Shown in pieces: positions 8,244 to 18,079 of a DNA stretch of 45,665 bases (the stretch's first letter is position 1; the number at the start of each line of letters is the position of its first letter). Source of the DNA: an uncultured Ruminococcus sp. GTDB taxonomy: Bacteria > Bacillota > Clostridia > Monoglobales > Monoglobaceae. Made by a program: the position numbers and the translations under genes. The stretch lies in NCBI GenBank assembly GCA_902797885.1, contig CADBUP010000049.1, forward strand, positions 1 to 45,665. Reading direction: 5' to 3'. The notes below the pieces were generated by a model. That model made no database searches. It was not told where the DNA came from and saw only the letters and a list, made by a program, of their open reading frames with translations.

Positions 8244-9732
8244 TATCAACAAACTCCTCGTTATTTTTTGTTCTTATAAGCCAGTTTATTATATTCTCGG
8301 TAACATCGGCCGCGTTCCTGTCCGCAAAAGCTCTGCGGATTCTCCACATCGTCTCAAGTTCCTGCCTGTTAAGCAGGAGCTCTTCCTTTCTCGTCCCCGA
8401 CTTAGCAATATCAATCGCCGGAAAGATTCTCTTTTCCTGAAGTCTCCTGTCAAGGTGGATTTCCATATTGCCGGTACCCTTAAATTCCTCAAATATTACA
8501 TCGTCCATGCGGCTTCCCGTTTCGATAAGCGCAGTAGCCAGAATCGTCAGGCTTCCGCCTTCTTCTATATTTCTCGCCGCTCCGAAGAATCTTTTCGGTC
8601 GATACAGTGCGCCCGGGTCAAGGCCGCCCGACAGCGTTCTTCCCGTCGGGGAAATAACAAGGTTGTACGCACGCGAAAGACGCGTCAGACTGTCCAAAAG
8701 GATAACTACGTCTTTCTTATGCTCGACCAAGCGTTTCGCCCTCTCAAGCACAATTTCGGCAACCTTAGCGTGATTCTGAGGTTCCTCATCGAATGTCGAA
8801 TATATAACATCGCCCTTTATGCTTCTCTGCATATCGGTAACCTCTTCCGGACGTTCATCTATCAAAAGAACAATCAGCGAAACATCGGGGTTGTTCTTCG
8901 TGATGCTGTTTGCAAGGCTTTTAAGAAGGGTGGTCTTTCCTGCCTTCGGCGGCGCGACAATCATGCCTCTCTGACCCTTGCCGACCGGTGCAACCAAGTC
9001 AATAAGGCGCATAGCATAATCCATTCCTCCGACTTCAAGCCGAAGCCGCTCTTTAGGATAAATCGGCGTTAAATCGTCAAACGACTTTCTGTGTATAGCA
9101 ACCTCAATCGGGTCGCCGTTTACCTTTTGGACATACAAAAGCGCCTGATAACGCTCACCCTCATGCTGCATACGGCTGTTTCCTATAATAAAGTCGCCGG
9201 TCTTTAGGTTAAATCTTCTGATAAGATTCTGTGAGACATAGACATCGTTGTCGCCCGACTGATAATTATTACTTCTCAGGAACCCATAGCCATCAGCCAT
9301 AATTTCAAGAACGCCGCTCATCAAATTTGTCTTTCTCACCGGGTCGCTGTATTGAATCGTGTCAGAAGGGCGTACCTCGCCCTGAGCATTTTCGTTATAT
9401 TTCCTATTTTTCTCGTTTTGAATCGATTTATTCGCATCATTTAACCTGTCTTTTTGTCTTTCGGGCGGCACAGAGTTAAGCCCTGATGCGGAATTCTGCT
9501 GTTCTGTTTCAGGCTTGTTTTCGATTCTTCTTACGCCCTTTTTCATCGGTCGTTTCTGAGTCTGCTCAGCACTTTCGTTATTCTCGGGAAAATTCTCGCT
9601 GTTTTCCGAAATTTTTTCAATCAATTCCTGTTTTTTCAGCTTTGTAATACCTTTAATATTAAGCTTTTTTGCTTCTTCGCGAAGCTCAGGAAGCTTCATT
9701 GTTTTCAGTGTCTTTAATTGATATGAATTCAT
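8200..9732 (-). CDS. rho: Transcription termination factor Rho
   Basis: Hexameric RNA helicase that ends transcription. The 510 residues comprise an N-terminal Rho_N/SAP-like helical domain (about 1-45), a polar Asn/Glu/Lys-rich insertion (about 46-130), a cold-shock-type RNA-binding domain (about 137-205, [20 protein letters not shown]) and the RecA-like ATPase core. Walker A is APPKAGKTT (260-268) and the later [11 protein letters not shown] and [18 protein letters not shown] segments are conserved. The disordered insertion makes it longer than the roughly 420-residue E. coli protein; such insertions occur in other Firmicutes and Actinobacteria. Confidence 0.97.
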   Translation of the reverse strand: MNSYQLKTLKTMKLPELREEAKKLNIKGITKLKKQELIEKISENSENFPENNESAEQTQKRPMKKGVRRIENKPETEQQNSASGLNSVPPERQKDRLNDANKSIQNEKNRKYNENAQGEVRPSDTIQYSDPVRKTNLMSGVLEIMADGYGFLRSNNYQSGDNDVYVSQNLIRRFNLKTGDFIIGNSRMQHEGERYQALLYVQKVNGDPIEVAIHRKSFDDLTPIYPKERLRLEVGGMDYAMRLIDLVAPVGKGQRGMIVAPPKAGKTTLLKSLANSITKNNPDVSLIVLLIDERPEEVTDMQRSIKGDVIYSTFDEEPQNHAKVAEIVLERAKRLVEHKKDVVILLDSLTRLSRAYNLVISPTGRTLSGGLDPGALYRPKRFFGAARNIEEGGSLTILATALIETGSRMDDVIFEEFKGTGNMEIHLDRRLQEKRIFPAIDIAKSGTRKEELLLNRQELETMWRIRRAFADRNAADVTENIINWLIRTKNNEEFVDNAGKIFSDFEKKAY

Positions 9733-9767
9733 TCACATCTTCTCCTTTAAATAAATCTCTGTTAATA

Positions 9768-10421
9768 TCAGCTTTCGGAACCGTTCATTCCTCCGCTTAA
9801 AAACTCGCAAATCGGATTCTGAATATACATCGATTTTGCAAGCATTGAATTTTCTATTGTATAAATCAAATAATTATTGTCCGTTGTCGGAACCGCCGCA
9901 CCGATTACGGCAAAAATCACATAAATAATCACAACAGCTTTAACTACTCCCGCGAACATTCCGGCCGCCTTGTCAGCAAGGCCGATAACTGGAAGCTTCG
10001 CCGCTGTTTTAAGTATCCGCGCCGCAATAAAAATTATCAGTCTTGCGGCCGCAAGCACAAGTATAAATGAAATAATGTTTATTACAAATCCGGTAAGCTG
10101 TGCCGCCATTCCGCTTGTCAGCGCATTTTTTCCGCTTTCGGCCGCAGACTGTATCACCTTCGGGAGGAGTGCGGTTTTTTCCGCCGCCGAGGAATTCAGT
10201 CTCTCCGAAATACTTCCAAGCACCATATTATGAAGCGGCGACGCATTGAGCAGATCCGAAATAACCGGCCTTAATATGTAAGCAAGGACAATAGCCGCCG
10301 CCAACGACAAAAGCCCGACAACCGACCTCATAAACCCCCTCCGCCATCCGCAGACGGCAAACAAAACAATTATTAAAACCACAACTATATCAGCCGTATT
10401 AATCAACTCCGTAAAATTCAT
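9768..10421 (-). CDS. cvpA: CvpA-family membrane protein
   Basis: A 217-residue membrane protein with four hydrophobic helices, starting NTADIVVVLIIVLFAVCGWR and followed by RRGFMRSVVGLLSL, the typical CvpA/colicin V production family opening. Members are linked to envelope stress and export, but their mechanism is unclear. I prefer the ATG at 10421, which has an AGGCGG-like ribosome binding site 6 nt upstream, over the one two codons earlier. It follows the DUF5711 gene by a few bases and precedes rho, probably in one transcript. Confidence 0.8.
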   Translation of the reverse strand: MNFTELINTADIVVVLIIVLFAVCGWRRGFMRSVVGLLSLAAAIVLAYILRPVISDLLNASPLHNMVLGSISERLNSSAAEKTALLPKVIQSAAESGKNALTSGMAAQLTGFVINIISFILVLAAARLIIFIAARILKTAAKLPVIGLADKAAGMFAGVVKAVVIIYVIFAVIGAAVPTTDNNYLIYTIENSMLAKSMYIQNPICEFLSGGMNGSES

Positions 10422-10431
10422 AATCATCCGC

Positions 10432-11613
10432 CTATCTGACCGAGATACACTCAGACTGTGATGTACCTATCACAAGGGCCCGCTTCCCGCCGGGAAAAAG
10501 TCCGATATTTTTAATGTCATGATCGACCGAGACCGCCGACCTTCCCTTACCTCTCGCACTGACACGAACTATCCCCTTCTGCTCAACGGAAACGGCGGTT
10601 CTTCCTCTCGTATCCATTGCGCGTATATCGCCCGACGCCGTATAACATGCCTTGAGCTTTCCGCTGTATGAATACAGCTCAAGAAGGTTATTTCCCCTGT
10701 TGTCAAGAGTTACAACAGCAAGCCTATCCCTGCTGCTGAGTGAATAGAGCGACGGATTCTTTCCCGAAAGCGATATGTCGAAAAGCTGCTTCCCGCCGCG
10801 GCTATATGCGGCAATGTGATTATCCGTCACAGCTATAAGCCTGTTCGGGGACAGGAATTTAAGCTCGGCCGTTACCTCACCGGCTCTGTCTATAGAAGCA
10901 ACCGTCTCTCCCTTGCCGGTATCTATAATCTGTATCCTTGTATCGGTATTCCCGTCAGCGGTAACCAGCTGAGAAACAGCTATATACCTACCGTTATCGG
11001 TTATCGCCGCATCAGTTATGTAACCGCTTCCGCTGTTCCATACGTATATTTCCTTACCGCGGCGGTTAAATACGGTAACTCTTCCCTTATATCCATCTGT
11101 ATCAGTCGCAAAGACCGCATATCCGCTTTTGGTAATCTTTCCGGATATTATATCTCTTCCGAGTTTATACTCGTTCTGAAGCTTGCCTTTTTTATAGCTT
11201 GCCGCAAAGTGATTTCCGGCGAGGTCCGCAAGGAGAAGATAGCTTCCTCCCACCTCGGCCATCGGCTCTGACAATTCCTTTTCGACCTTCCACTCTATTC
11301 CGCCCTTCGCATTGACCGCGGCGGCACCGCGGTTGCAATACGCAATAATATCGCTTCCGCTTTGAAGGGTTTTATAGCCATAGTCGGTTTCAAAAGCCAA
11401 ATCCACGCTCTTTGTTCCGACAGAGCCAAACATCGAAACAACCGCCGCAAGTACAAAAACCGCAATCAATGCAACAGCAAGTCTCATCGGGCGATAAACT
11501 ATCTTTTTGCCGCGGATTTTCATAACTGCTGTCTTTGAAAGAACCGCCGCGACACTATCTTTAAACCGCATAAACCCGATTTTTATTCTTTCTATATATC
11601 TATTTTTCATCAT
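10432..11613 (-). CDS. DUF5711-type membrane-anchored beta-propeller protein
   Basis: A 393-residue protein with a basic N-terminus, one transmembrane helix (about 46-65, MRLAVALIAVFVLAAVVSMF) and a large extracytoplasmic part made of repeated short beta-strand units (for example YAVFATDTDGYKGRVTVFNRRGKEIYVW and LAVVTLDNRGNNLLELYSYSGK), suggesting a PQQ/WD40-like propeller. It resembles clostridial DUF5711 proteins, whose function is unknown. Ribosome binding site AAGGAGG lies upstream of 11613. Its tight linkage to cvpA suggests an envelope role. Family assignment is from memory of sequence character only. Confidence 0.7.
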   Translation of the reverse strand: MMKNRYIERIKIGFMRFKDSVAAVLSKTAVMKIRGKKIVYRPMRLAVALIAVFVLAAVVSMFGSVGTKSVDLAFETDYGYKTLQSGSDIIAYCNRGAAAVNAKGGIEWKVEKELSEPMAEVGGSYLLLADLAGNHFAASYKKGKLQNEYKLGRDIISGKITKSGYAVFATDTDGYKGRVTVFNRRGKEIYVWNSGSGYITDAAITDNGRYIAVSQLVTADGNTDTRIQIIDTGKGETVASIDRAGEVTAELKFLSPNRLIAVTDNHIAAYSRGGKQLFDISLSGKNPSLYSLSSRDRLAVVTLDNRGNNLLELYSYSGKLKACYTASGDIRAMDTRGRTAVSVEQKGIVRVSARGKGRSAVSVDHDIKNIGLFPGGKRALVIGTSQSECISVR

Positions 11614-11647
11614 GTCGGTTCATTCCTCCTTAGCCTCAATATTATTT

Positions 11648-12391
11648 TCAATAATAAACTTTTTTAAGGAAAAGTCCCTCCGGCGGCGCGGTGAGTCCGC
11701 TCTCTCGCCTGTCTCCGCTCTCGATAATCCGCGGAATATCATCCGGCTCAATTCTTCCGAGTCCGACCTCGACGAGAGTTCCCGTCATAATTCTCACCAT
11801 ATTATAAAGATAAGCGTCCGCCTCGACCGAAATTCTTATTAATCCCTTATTTTCTTCATCCTCGGTGACCGAACAGTATCTCACCGTTCTCACCGTTGTT
11901 TTTTGACTGCCTCCCGCCGCCATAAATGCCGAAAAATCGTGTTTCCCTATAAAATACTCCGCGGCGTTCTTCATCTTTATAACATCTATCCTATACGGAA
12001 GATACCAGCTATAATCGGCATAAAACGGATTTCTCACTCTGCCGTTCCATATATTATATACATAACGCTTTCCCCTTGACGAGAATCTCGCGTTAAAATC
12101 CTCCTCCGCCTCCCATGCCTCTACTGCGGTTATTCCGCGCTTTAAATGATAGTTTAGGGCATAAGGGAGCTTCTCGGGCGGAATATTCGTATTCGTTTTA
12201 AAGTTCATCACATAATCAAGCGCGTGTACGCCGGCATCTGTCCTGCTGCATCCCGTTACCTTGATTTCCTCGCCTGTCAGCTTTGACAGGGCCTCCTCCA
12301 GCACCTGTTGAACAGTTAAGGCGTTCTTTTGGAACTGCCAGCCGTGATAGTTTGTACCGTCGTACATCAGCCGCATTGCAATGTTCTTCAT
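11648..12391 (-). CDS. truA: tRNA pseudouridine(38-40) synthase
   Basis: Converts uridines 38-40 of the anticodon arm of many tRNAs to pseudouridine. The protein is 247 residues, normal for the family. The catalytic aspartate is Asp52 in CSRTDAGVHA, preceded by the YDGTNYHGWQFQ motif at 10-21. It sits directly downstream of ecfT, the arrangement seen in many Firmicutes. Confidence 0.96.
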   Translation of the reverse strand: MKNIAMRLMYDGTNYHGWQFQKNALTVQQVLEEALSKLTGEEIKVTGCSRTDAGVHALDYVMNFKTNTNIPPEKLPYALNYHLKRGITAVEAWEAEEDFNARFSSRGKRYVYNIWNGRVRNPFYADYSWYLPYRIDVIKMKNAAEYFIGKHDFSAFMAAGGSQKTTVRTVRYCSVTEDEENKGLIRISVEADAYLYNMVRIMTGTLVEVGLGRIEPDDIPRIIESGDRRESGLTAPPEGLFLKKVYY

Positions 12392-12430
12392 TCTTTGATT
12401 TCTCCTATAAATTACTCACAATTACTCATT

Positions 12431-13234
12431 TTACTTTACTGCAATATTTAAAAATATAACTGCCGCAAGTATTAAAACCATACACACCCCGGCTAAAGCG
12501 TCGCGGTGTTCTAATTTAAGCTCGTGAAGACTTGTCCTTCCGTTTCCGCCGTTGTAACAGCGGCATTCCATTGCGGTAGCAAGCTCGTCAGCACGCCTAA
12601 ACGCACTTATAAACAACGGAACCAAAATCGGTATCATTGCCTTAGCCCTCTGCACAAGGCTTCCGTTTTCAAAATCCGCACCGCGTGCCGCCTGTGCTTT
12701 CATAATCTTATCTGTTTCCTCCATTAGCGTCGGAATAAACCGAAGCGCAATCGACATCATCATCGAAAGCTCGTGCGCCGGCAAGCCGATTCTCGAAAAC
12801 GGTTTAAGAAGCCTGTACATTCCGTCAGTTAGTGAAATCGGCGAAGTAGTAAGCGTCAAAAGCGATGTTCCAAGAATAAGAAATGTCAGCCTCAGCACCA
12901 TAAACGCGGCGAATCGTATGCCTTCTTTTGTTATCTTAAATACGCCCGCCTGCCACACTACCTCGCCGCCGGTCAGAAAGAGATTAAACAGCCCGGTAAT
13001 AATTATAAAGACCATTATGGGTTTAAGTCCCTTAATCACGAAAACCGGCGGTATTTCAGACAGCGTTATACTTATGACAATAAACGCCGCAAGAACAATA
13101 TATCCCCAAAAGTTTTGAACACAGAACGTTATCGCTATATAAGCAATCATAACCAAAATCTTTGTCCTCGGGTCAAGCCTATGTATGACCGTATCCCCCG
13201 GGAAGTATTGCCCAAGTGTAATATCCTTCATCAT
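12431..13234 (-). CDS. ecfT: Energy-coupling factor transporter transmembrane protein EcfT
   Basis: Membrane scaffold of the group II ECF transporter. It links the two EcfA ATPases to interchangeable substrate-binding S components for vitamins and metals. The 267 residues contain several hydrophobic helices and the two cytoplasmic coupling helices, recognisable by MKAQAARGADF and the later DELATAMECRCYNGG. The opening YFPGDTVIHRLDPRTKI is typical. The gene overlaps ecfA2 by 4 bases. No S-component gene is visible nearby, as expected for a shared module. Confidence 0.95.
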   Translation of the reverse strand: MMKDITLGQYFPGDTVIHRLDPRTKILVMIAYIAITFCVQNFWGYIVLAAFIVISITLSEIPPVFVIKGLKPIMVFIIITGLFNLFLTGGEVVWQAGVFKITKEGIRFAAFMVLRLTFLILGTSLLTLTTSPISLTDGMYRLLKPFSRIGLPAHELSMMMSIALRFIPTLMEETDKIMKAQAARGADFENGSLVQRAKAMIPILVPLFISAFRRADELATAMECRCYNGGNGRTSLHELKLEHRDALAGVCMVLILAAVIFLNIAVK

Positions 13235-14085
13235 CGGCCTTCCCCCCTTAGTGCGTTAGTTATACAGTAAACCGCGTCATTTATCGTGTAAATTCCCTCG
13301 TGAAGCGGCATTCCGAGCTTTCTCAATCCGTCCGTGATACGCGTCACCTGCGGAACATTCAGGCCTATCTCAGAGAGCCTGTCCGCATTTTTAAACACCC
13401 TCTCGGGGGTGTCGAACATCTCAACATGACCGCTGTTCATCACAAGAATTCTGTCGGCAAGCTTAGCCACATCCTCCATACTGTGTGAGACAAGAAGAAC
13501 CGTCATATTCATTCTCTCGTGCATATCCTTTATTTTATAAAGAATCTCATCACGTCCGGCCGGGTCGAGACCCGCCGTAGGCTCGTCCAGGATGAGGACC
13601 GTAGGCTCCATTGCCAAAACCCCCGCAATCGCAGCACGGCGCATCTGTCCGCCCGATAAGTCAAACGGTGATTTTTCCAGAAGCTCAGGTGCAAGTCCGA
13701 CCGTGTTCGCCGCAAACTCAACACGTTTCTTTATCTCATCGTCATCAAGGCCCATATTCTTAGGCCCAAAAGCAATATCCTTAAACACCGTTTCTTCAAA
13801 CAGCTGATATTCGGGGTATTGCATAACAAGCCCAACCTTAAAGCGAACATCGCGCAGGTTTGTTTTCTTGTCGGTTAGGTTAACCCCCGCAACCTCAATA
13901 CCACCCGAACTCGGCTTTAAAAGCCCGTTTAGCATCTGTATAAGCGTTGACTTACCCGAACCCGTGTGACCGATGATTCCGATAAACTCGCCGCGGTCTA
14001 TTTCAAGATTTATATTGTCAAGTGCGGTCTTTTCAAAAGGGCCGCCCTGCATATATACATAACTTACGTTTCTTAGCTTAATCAT
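13231..14085 (-). CDS. ecfA2: ECF transporter ATP-binding protein EcfA2
   Basis: One of two ABC ATPases of the shared vitamin/micronutrient uptake module. It has Walker A GHTGSGKST, signature LSGGQMRRAAIAG, Walker B VLILDEP and the C-terminal EcfA extension. The frame is open to 14136, but MIKLRNVSYVYMQGGPFEKTALD is the usual family N-terminus, so I start at 14085. This leaves an 8-base overlap with ecfA1, consistent with coupled translation. Confidence 0.94.
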   Translation of the reverse strand: MIKLRNVSYVYMQGGPFEKTALDNINLEIDRGEFIGIIGHTGSGKSTLIQMLNGLLKPSSGGIEVAGVNLTDKKTNLRDVRFKVGLVMQYPEYQLFEETVFKDIAFGPKNMGLDDDEIKKRVEFAANTVGLAPELLEKSPFDLSGGQMRRAAIAGVLAMEPTVLILDEPTAGLDPAGRDEILYKIKDMHERMNMTVLLVSHSMEDVAKLADRILVMNSGHVEMFDTPERVFKNADRLSEIGLNVPQVTRITDGLRKLGMPLHEGIYTINDAVYCITNALRGEGR

Positions 14086-14953
14086 CTGCCCCCACCTTGT
14101 TCCTCCATAATTCCGAAATTTCGGATATGCAATCATCGACGGTCAAAACCGTTCCGTCTATATTAAACCCCGATTTTTTGAGCAGATACGCAAGCTCTGT
14201 CGCCTGAGGCGTGTCCAGCCCGAGAGAATGCATTCGCTCAACCTGAGGGAAGATTTGTGACGGAACACCATCCATCACTATCCTGCCGCTGTCCATAACA
14301 ATCACACGGTCGGCGGAAACCGCCTCATCCATATAATGAGTTATCAATACGGCCGTCATTTTAAGCTCGCGGTTCAGCCGCCGAACGGTCGAAATAACCT
14401 CGCGCCTTCCGGCAGGGTCAAGCATAGCGGTAGGCTCGTCCAGCACAATAATTTCGGGTTCCATAGCCAATACCCCGGCAATGGCAATCCGCTGTTTCTG
14501 ACCACCGGATAGCATATGCGGCGCGTGCTTTGAAAAGGCCGACATATTTACCGCGGCAAGCGCGTTGTCAACACGGCGGCGAATTTCTTCTCTCGGCATA
14601 CCGAGATTTTCGGGTGCAAACGCAACGTCATCCTCAACTATATTAGCAACCATCTGATTGTCCGGATTCTGAAAAACCATTCCTACCCTGCGGCGAATTT
14701 CAAAAAGCTTGTTTTCGTCCGCCGTATCAATTCCGCAAACGCTTACCCTTCCCGCGGTCGGGGTAAGTATTGCATTAAGATGCTTGGCAAACGTCGATTT
14801 TCCCGAGCCGTTATGCCCGAGAACGGCAACAAATTCGCCTCTTTTTATATCAATCGAAACACCCTTTAAAACCTCTGTTACCTCATCGGTTTCGTCATTT
14901 CTGTATTCAAATTTCAGATTTTCGGCTTTAATTATTGTATCCATCGTGCTCAA
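14078..14953 (-). CDS. ecfA1: ECF transporter ATP-binding protein EcfA1
   Basis: Partner ATPase of EcfA2 in the ECF module, 291 residues. Walker A GHNGSGKST, signature LSGGQKQRIAIAG and Walker B IIVLDEPTAMLD are intact. It is the first gene of the ecfA1-ecfA2-ecfT-truA group. In many Firmicutes this group follows ribosomal protein genes; here a methyltransferase gene precedes it. Confidence 0.95.
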   Translation of the reverse strand: MSTMDTIIKAENLKFEYRNDETDEVTEVLKGVSIDIKRGEFVAVLGHNGSGKSTFAKHLNAILTPTAGRVSVCGIDTADENKLFEIRRRVGMVFQNPDNQMVANIVEDDVAFAPENLGMPREEIRRRVDNALAAVNMSAFSKHAPHMLSGGQKQRIAIAGVLAMEPEIIVLDEPTAMLDPAGRREVISTVRRLNRELKMTAVLITHYMDEAVSADRVIVMDSGRIVMDGVPSQIFPQVERMHSLGLDTPQATELAYLLKKSGFNIDGTVLTVDDCISEISELWRNKVGADD

Positions 14954-15014
14954 CTCCGATTCGGTATGTTTTTAAGTATTTTTCTTCCCGTCATTACCTT
15001 TTCTTTTCCATTCA

Positions 15015-15881
15015 TTACCTTTCCCATCGCGTGCTATAGCCACAGGGAAGGACAAGACTGCTGTTATCAATCGGCAGTCCAACCTCATCGGCGCTTATAT
15101 GTCCGCCGAAACGTTTTTGAATTGTCAGTTTATAGATATTCTCGATTACGCTTTGAGGCAAACCCGTCGTATACGAATTGACAAGAAAGAATATGGGATT
15201 ATCCGTTAAAAGCTTTGTACATAAATCAATTAAATCAAAAATTTCATTTTCTATCTTCCAGACTTCGCCGCCCGGTCCCCTGCCATAGGACGGCGGATCC
15301 ATTATAATTCCGTCATATTTATGTCCGCGGCGAAGCTCTCTCTGAGCAAACTTTTTAACATCATCCACTATATAACGTATAGGATGATCGGAAAGCCCCG
15401 AAAGCGCCGCATTTTCCTTTGCCCACGAAACCATTCCCTTCGCCGCGTCAACGTGACACACCCTTGCGCCGGCCTTTGCAGCCGCAACGGTTGCCCCGCC
15501 GGTATATGCAAAGAGGTTTAAAACATTGACGTCACGTCCTTTTTCATTCTTAATCAGACGTGAGAACCAGTCCCAGTTCGCCGCTTGCTCGGGAAACAGC
15601 CCGGTATGCTTAAAACCCATCGGCTTTATGCCGAATTTCAAATCTCTGTAATTTATTGTCCACGAATCCGGAAGCCTTTTAAAACATTCCCAGCTTCCTC
15701 CGCCCGTCTTGCTGCGGTGGTAAACAGCGTCCGCCGCTTTCCACTCATTTCTTGACTTGTCCGACTTCCAGACAATCTGAGGATCGGGTCGAACCAAAAT
15801 TTTGTCTCCCCAAATCTCAAGCTTCTCTCCGTCAGAGCAGTCAAGAACCTTATAGTCCTTCCAGCCGTCCGCAAGAAACAT
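15015..15881 (-). CDS. Class I SAM-dependent methyltransferase (RlmI/Methyltrans_SAM-like)
   Basis: About 288 residues with a Rossmann-like SAM-binding core. Motif I is NLFAYTGGATVAAAKAGA and VCHVDAAKG is the acidic loop after it. The catalytic-type motif IIMDPPSYGRGPGGEVW resembles rRNA/DNA base methyltransferases of the PF10672 group. The substrate is probably 23S rRNA but this is not proven; it lacks an obvious PUA domain. The ATG at 15881 has GGTGAG close upstream and is preferred to a GTG three codons earlier. Confidence 0.82.
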   Translation of the reverse strand: MFLADGWKDYKVLDCSDGEKLEIWGDKILVRPDPQIVWKSDKSRNEWKAADAVYHRSKTGGGSWECFKRLPDSWTINYRDLKFGIKPMGFKHTGLFPEQAANWDWFSRLIKNEKGRDVNVLNLFAYTGGATVAAAKAGARVCHVDAAKGMVSWAKENAALSGLSDHPIRYIVDDVKKFAQRELRRGHKYDGIIMDPPSYGRGPGGEVWKIENEIFDLIDLCTKLLTDNPIFFLVNSYTTGLPQSVIENIYKLTIQKRFGGHISADEVGLPIDNSSLVLPCGYSTRWER

Positions 15882-15916
15882 AAGTCTCACCGTCCATTTC
15901 TGTTATTCTGCTTTTG

Positions 15917-16405
15917 TTATTCCGCTTCAATCGAATAAACCGATGCTCCGCACTCAGCGTACTTGGTTGTGATGTTTGTTGAGGTTCCCGCGCCGAGGAA
16001 CTTATTAGCGGCGGTATAAAAGCCGTTGCTTCCCGACTTTCCCATAAATTCAACCGTCACATAGACGTTATATCTCTCTTCGGGGATAGCTTCTTTAAAG
16101 CTTCCGTCCGCCATATTTACCTTATACTTACCCTCTGTCTGCCTTACGTCAACAATCTCGCCTATATACTCTTTTGAAGTCTTGTCAAACATAGGCCCCT
16201 TCTTTTCAAGCGCGTCCACCGTATATGTTCTGACATTCTTTACCAGGAAGGTACACTTTATCTTCTCTCCCGATGAAACGACCACATTTGACTTACCCGA
16301 AAACCGACTTGCGATTCCGACAATCAAAACTATTATAATCAGCACAGCCGCAATATCAATAATGCTGATTTTACCGAAAAGCTTTCCGTCTTTATTTATA
16401 ATCAT
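15917..16405 (-). CDS. DUF4330 membrane-anchored protein, copy 1
   Basis: 162 residues: a short cytoplasmic start, one transmembrane helix (about 15-33, ISIIDIAAVLIIIVLIVGIA) and an extracytoplasmic beta-rich domain. It resembles DUF4330 proteins found in Clostridia and cyanobacteria, function unknown. It is immediately followed upstream by a second related gene and then the polysaccharide group, so a role in surface-polymer assembly or export is an inference from location only. Confidence 0.7.
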   Translation of the reverse strand: MIINKDGKLFGKISIIDIAAVLIIIVLIVGIASRFSGKSNVVVSSGEKIKCTFLVKNVRTYTVDALEKKGPMFDKTSKEYIGEIVDVRQTEGKYKVNMADGSFKEAIPEERYNVYVTVEFMGKSGSNGFYTAANKFLGAGTSTNITTKYAECGASVYSIEAE

Positions 16406-16436
16406 TATTTTTTCCTCCTATCACTATGCACCTGAG

Positions 16437-16922
16437 TTATTTTGTTTCAAGTCCGATTGCATATCCGCTTCCTGCCCAGCCCTTACTGCTGAGCACCGCG
16501 TTCTGACCGACCCTTAAAGCAACTCCGTCAACCTTTATCGCCGCGTCGGATTCGGTTCCGACCGCGGTCATAGTGACCTTTATATCATACTCGTCGGGTA
16601 TGGGAGAGCGAAGCACACGCCCCGTCTCAATATCATATCCGTCGGTCTTTGCCTGAGAGACCTCAACAGCTGTAACCTTCATATTGGCCTTATCCTTTTC
16701 GCCGACCATAACGGGGTCGCCCTCTTTTATAAGCTTTGTCAAATTCTCTCCCTTGCCCGTCAGCTCGACCGTATATGTCACATTAACATTTTTCTCCGAT
16801 GCCGAGGCTTTTCCGCTTCCTCTTCCGTGCATAAGATATATCCCTGCCGCGGCAACAAGAATCACCGCTATTATTATAAACAAGTCCATACCGTTAAATC
16901 TGACTTTTTTCTTGTTCTCCAT
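16437..16922 (-). CDS. DUF4330-like membrane-anchored protein, copy 2
   Basis: About 161 residues with the same plan as its neighbour: a basic start, one transmembrane helix (MDLFIIIAVILVAAAGIYLM) and a compact outer domain with matching strands (VNVTYTVELTGKGENLTKLIKEGDPV; IPDEYDIKVTMTAVG versus PEERYNVYVTVEFMG in copy 1). This suggests an old tandem duplication. The ATG at 16922 has GGAGA 8 nt upstream; a TTG five codons earlier is less likely. Function unknown. Confidence 0.68.
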   Translation of the reverse strand: MENKKKVRFNGMDLFIIIAVILVAAAGIYLMHGRGSGKASASEKNVNVTYTVELTGKGENLTKLIKEGDPVMVGEKDKANMKVTAVEVSQAKTDGYDIETGRVLRSPIPDEYDIKVTMTAVGTESDAAIKVDGVALRVGQNAVLSSKGWAGSGYAIGLETK

Positions 16923-16966
16923 AACAAAATTCTCCAATCTGATTATTTTCCGCTTAATTTTTCAGC

Positions 16967-18079
16967 TTATTTATTAAGTACAGCCATGTACACATTTTCT
17001 ATATTTCTTGCATTTACATCGGCTGTGAATTTTTCCTTGTATATCCGCCTGCACTCGGCACTCATTCTTTTATATAAGTCCTCGTCACAAAAAAGTATTT
17101 CAAGGTCTTTAGCAAGGGTCTCCGCATCGTGCGTCGGGGTTAAAAATCCGTTCACCCCGTTTTGAATAACCCCCGGGTTTCCGCCGAAGTCGGTAACAAC
17201 CGCCGGCTTCCCGAGGCTCATACCCTCAAGAAGTGCAAGGCTTGTCGCCTCTGTGCCGAACGAACAGTTGACCTGAACGTCCATAACGTTCATAAGCGGC
17301 TCAACATTGCTCAAAAAGCCGAGCATAACCACCTCATTTTCAAGACCGGAAGCCTTAATCTGCTGTTTCAGCTCATCCTCCGCGTCGCCCGTTCCGGCAA
17401 TCAGAAATTTAAACTTAATTCCGCGGCTCTTTAAAATTTCCGCCGCCTTGACAAAATACTTATGCCCCTTTACCACATTAAGTCTTGCCGCCATTACGGC
17501 GACCTTTTCTCCGCCTTCTATATTATATTCCCTGCGAAGCTCTGAAAGCCTTTCCTCGCTGTACGGAACAAGCGGCTCAACACCGTTTAATATTACGTCA
17601 ATTTTTTTCGGGTCAACACCGGTAACCACGATATTCTCCTTTGCCGCTTCAGCAACGGCAATTATCCTGTCCGCTGTATGATTGTTGACAAACCCGTTAA
17701 TTGCCTTGCCTATTCCATGGCATAGCTTGTCGGGCGGCGGAAAAACGCTGTGCCTTGTGTAGACCGTCTTGATTCCGCAGAGTTTTGCGGCGATTCGCGC
17801 CGACATACTCGCATGGGTATGAACAATATCGGGTTTAAGTTCTTTAAACAGTTTAATAAGTCCCGATACGGCTTTGAAGTCGAGCGATTTCTCAGCGAGA
17901 TGCTCCGCTTCACAGACCTTGATTCCGAGTTCTTCGACCTCGGGTCTTAAAAGGCTCTTCTTCGGAAGCACAACGCAAACGTCAAAACTTTTTCGGTCAA
18001 ACGTCTTTAAAAATGTCAGAATACACTTCCCGGCGCCGCCTATATTTGAATCTGATGATACTTCAACCACTTTTATCAT
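16967..18079 (-). CDS. Family 4 glycosyltransferase
   Basis: GT-B-fold retaining glycosyltransferase, 370 residues, that transfers a sugar from a nucleotide donor to a growing glycan at the cytoplasmic membrane face. It has the N-terminal glycine loop SNIGGAGKCIL, the HTHASMSARIAAKL acceptor-side segment and the C-terminal E-x7-E type motif in GTEATSLALLEGMSLGKPAVV. Its start codon overlaps the stop of the upstream ligase-like gene by 4 bases, so they are co-translated. The sugar and acceptor cannot be predicted. Confidence 0.9.
   Translation of the reverse strand: MIKVVEVSSDSNIGGAGKCILTFLKTFDRKSFDVCVVLPKKSLLRPEVEELGIKVCEAEHLAEKSLDFKAVSGLIKLFKELKPDIVHTHASMSARIAAKLCGIKTVYTRHSVFPPPDKLCHGIGKAINGFVNNHTADRIIAVAEAAKENIVVTGVDPKKIDVILNGVEPLVPYSEERLSELRREYNIEGGEKVAVMAARLNVVKGHKYFVKAAEILKSRGIKFKFLIAGTGDAEDELKQQIKASGLENEVVMLGFLSNVEPLMNVMDVQVNCSFGTEATSLALLEGMSLGKPAVVTDFGGNPGVIQNGVNGFLTPTHDAETLAKDLEILFCDEDLYKRMSAECRRIYKEKFTADVNARNIENVYMAVLNK

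Noticed and set aside
8011-9072. 353-codon open frame on the plus strand
   Set aside because: It lies antisense to rho and the deacetylase gene, has a composition rich in Arg/Ser/Phe as expected of a shadow frame, and no ribosome binding site.
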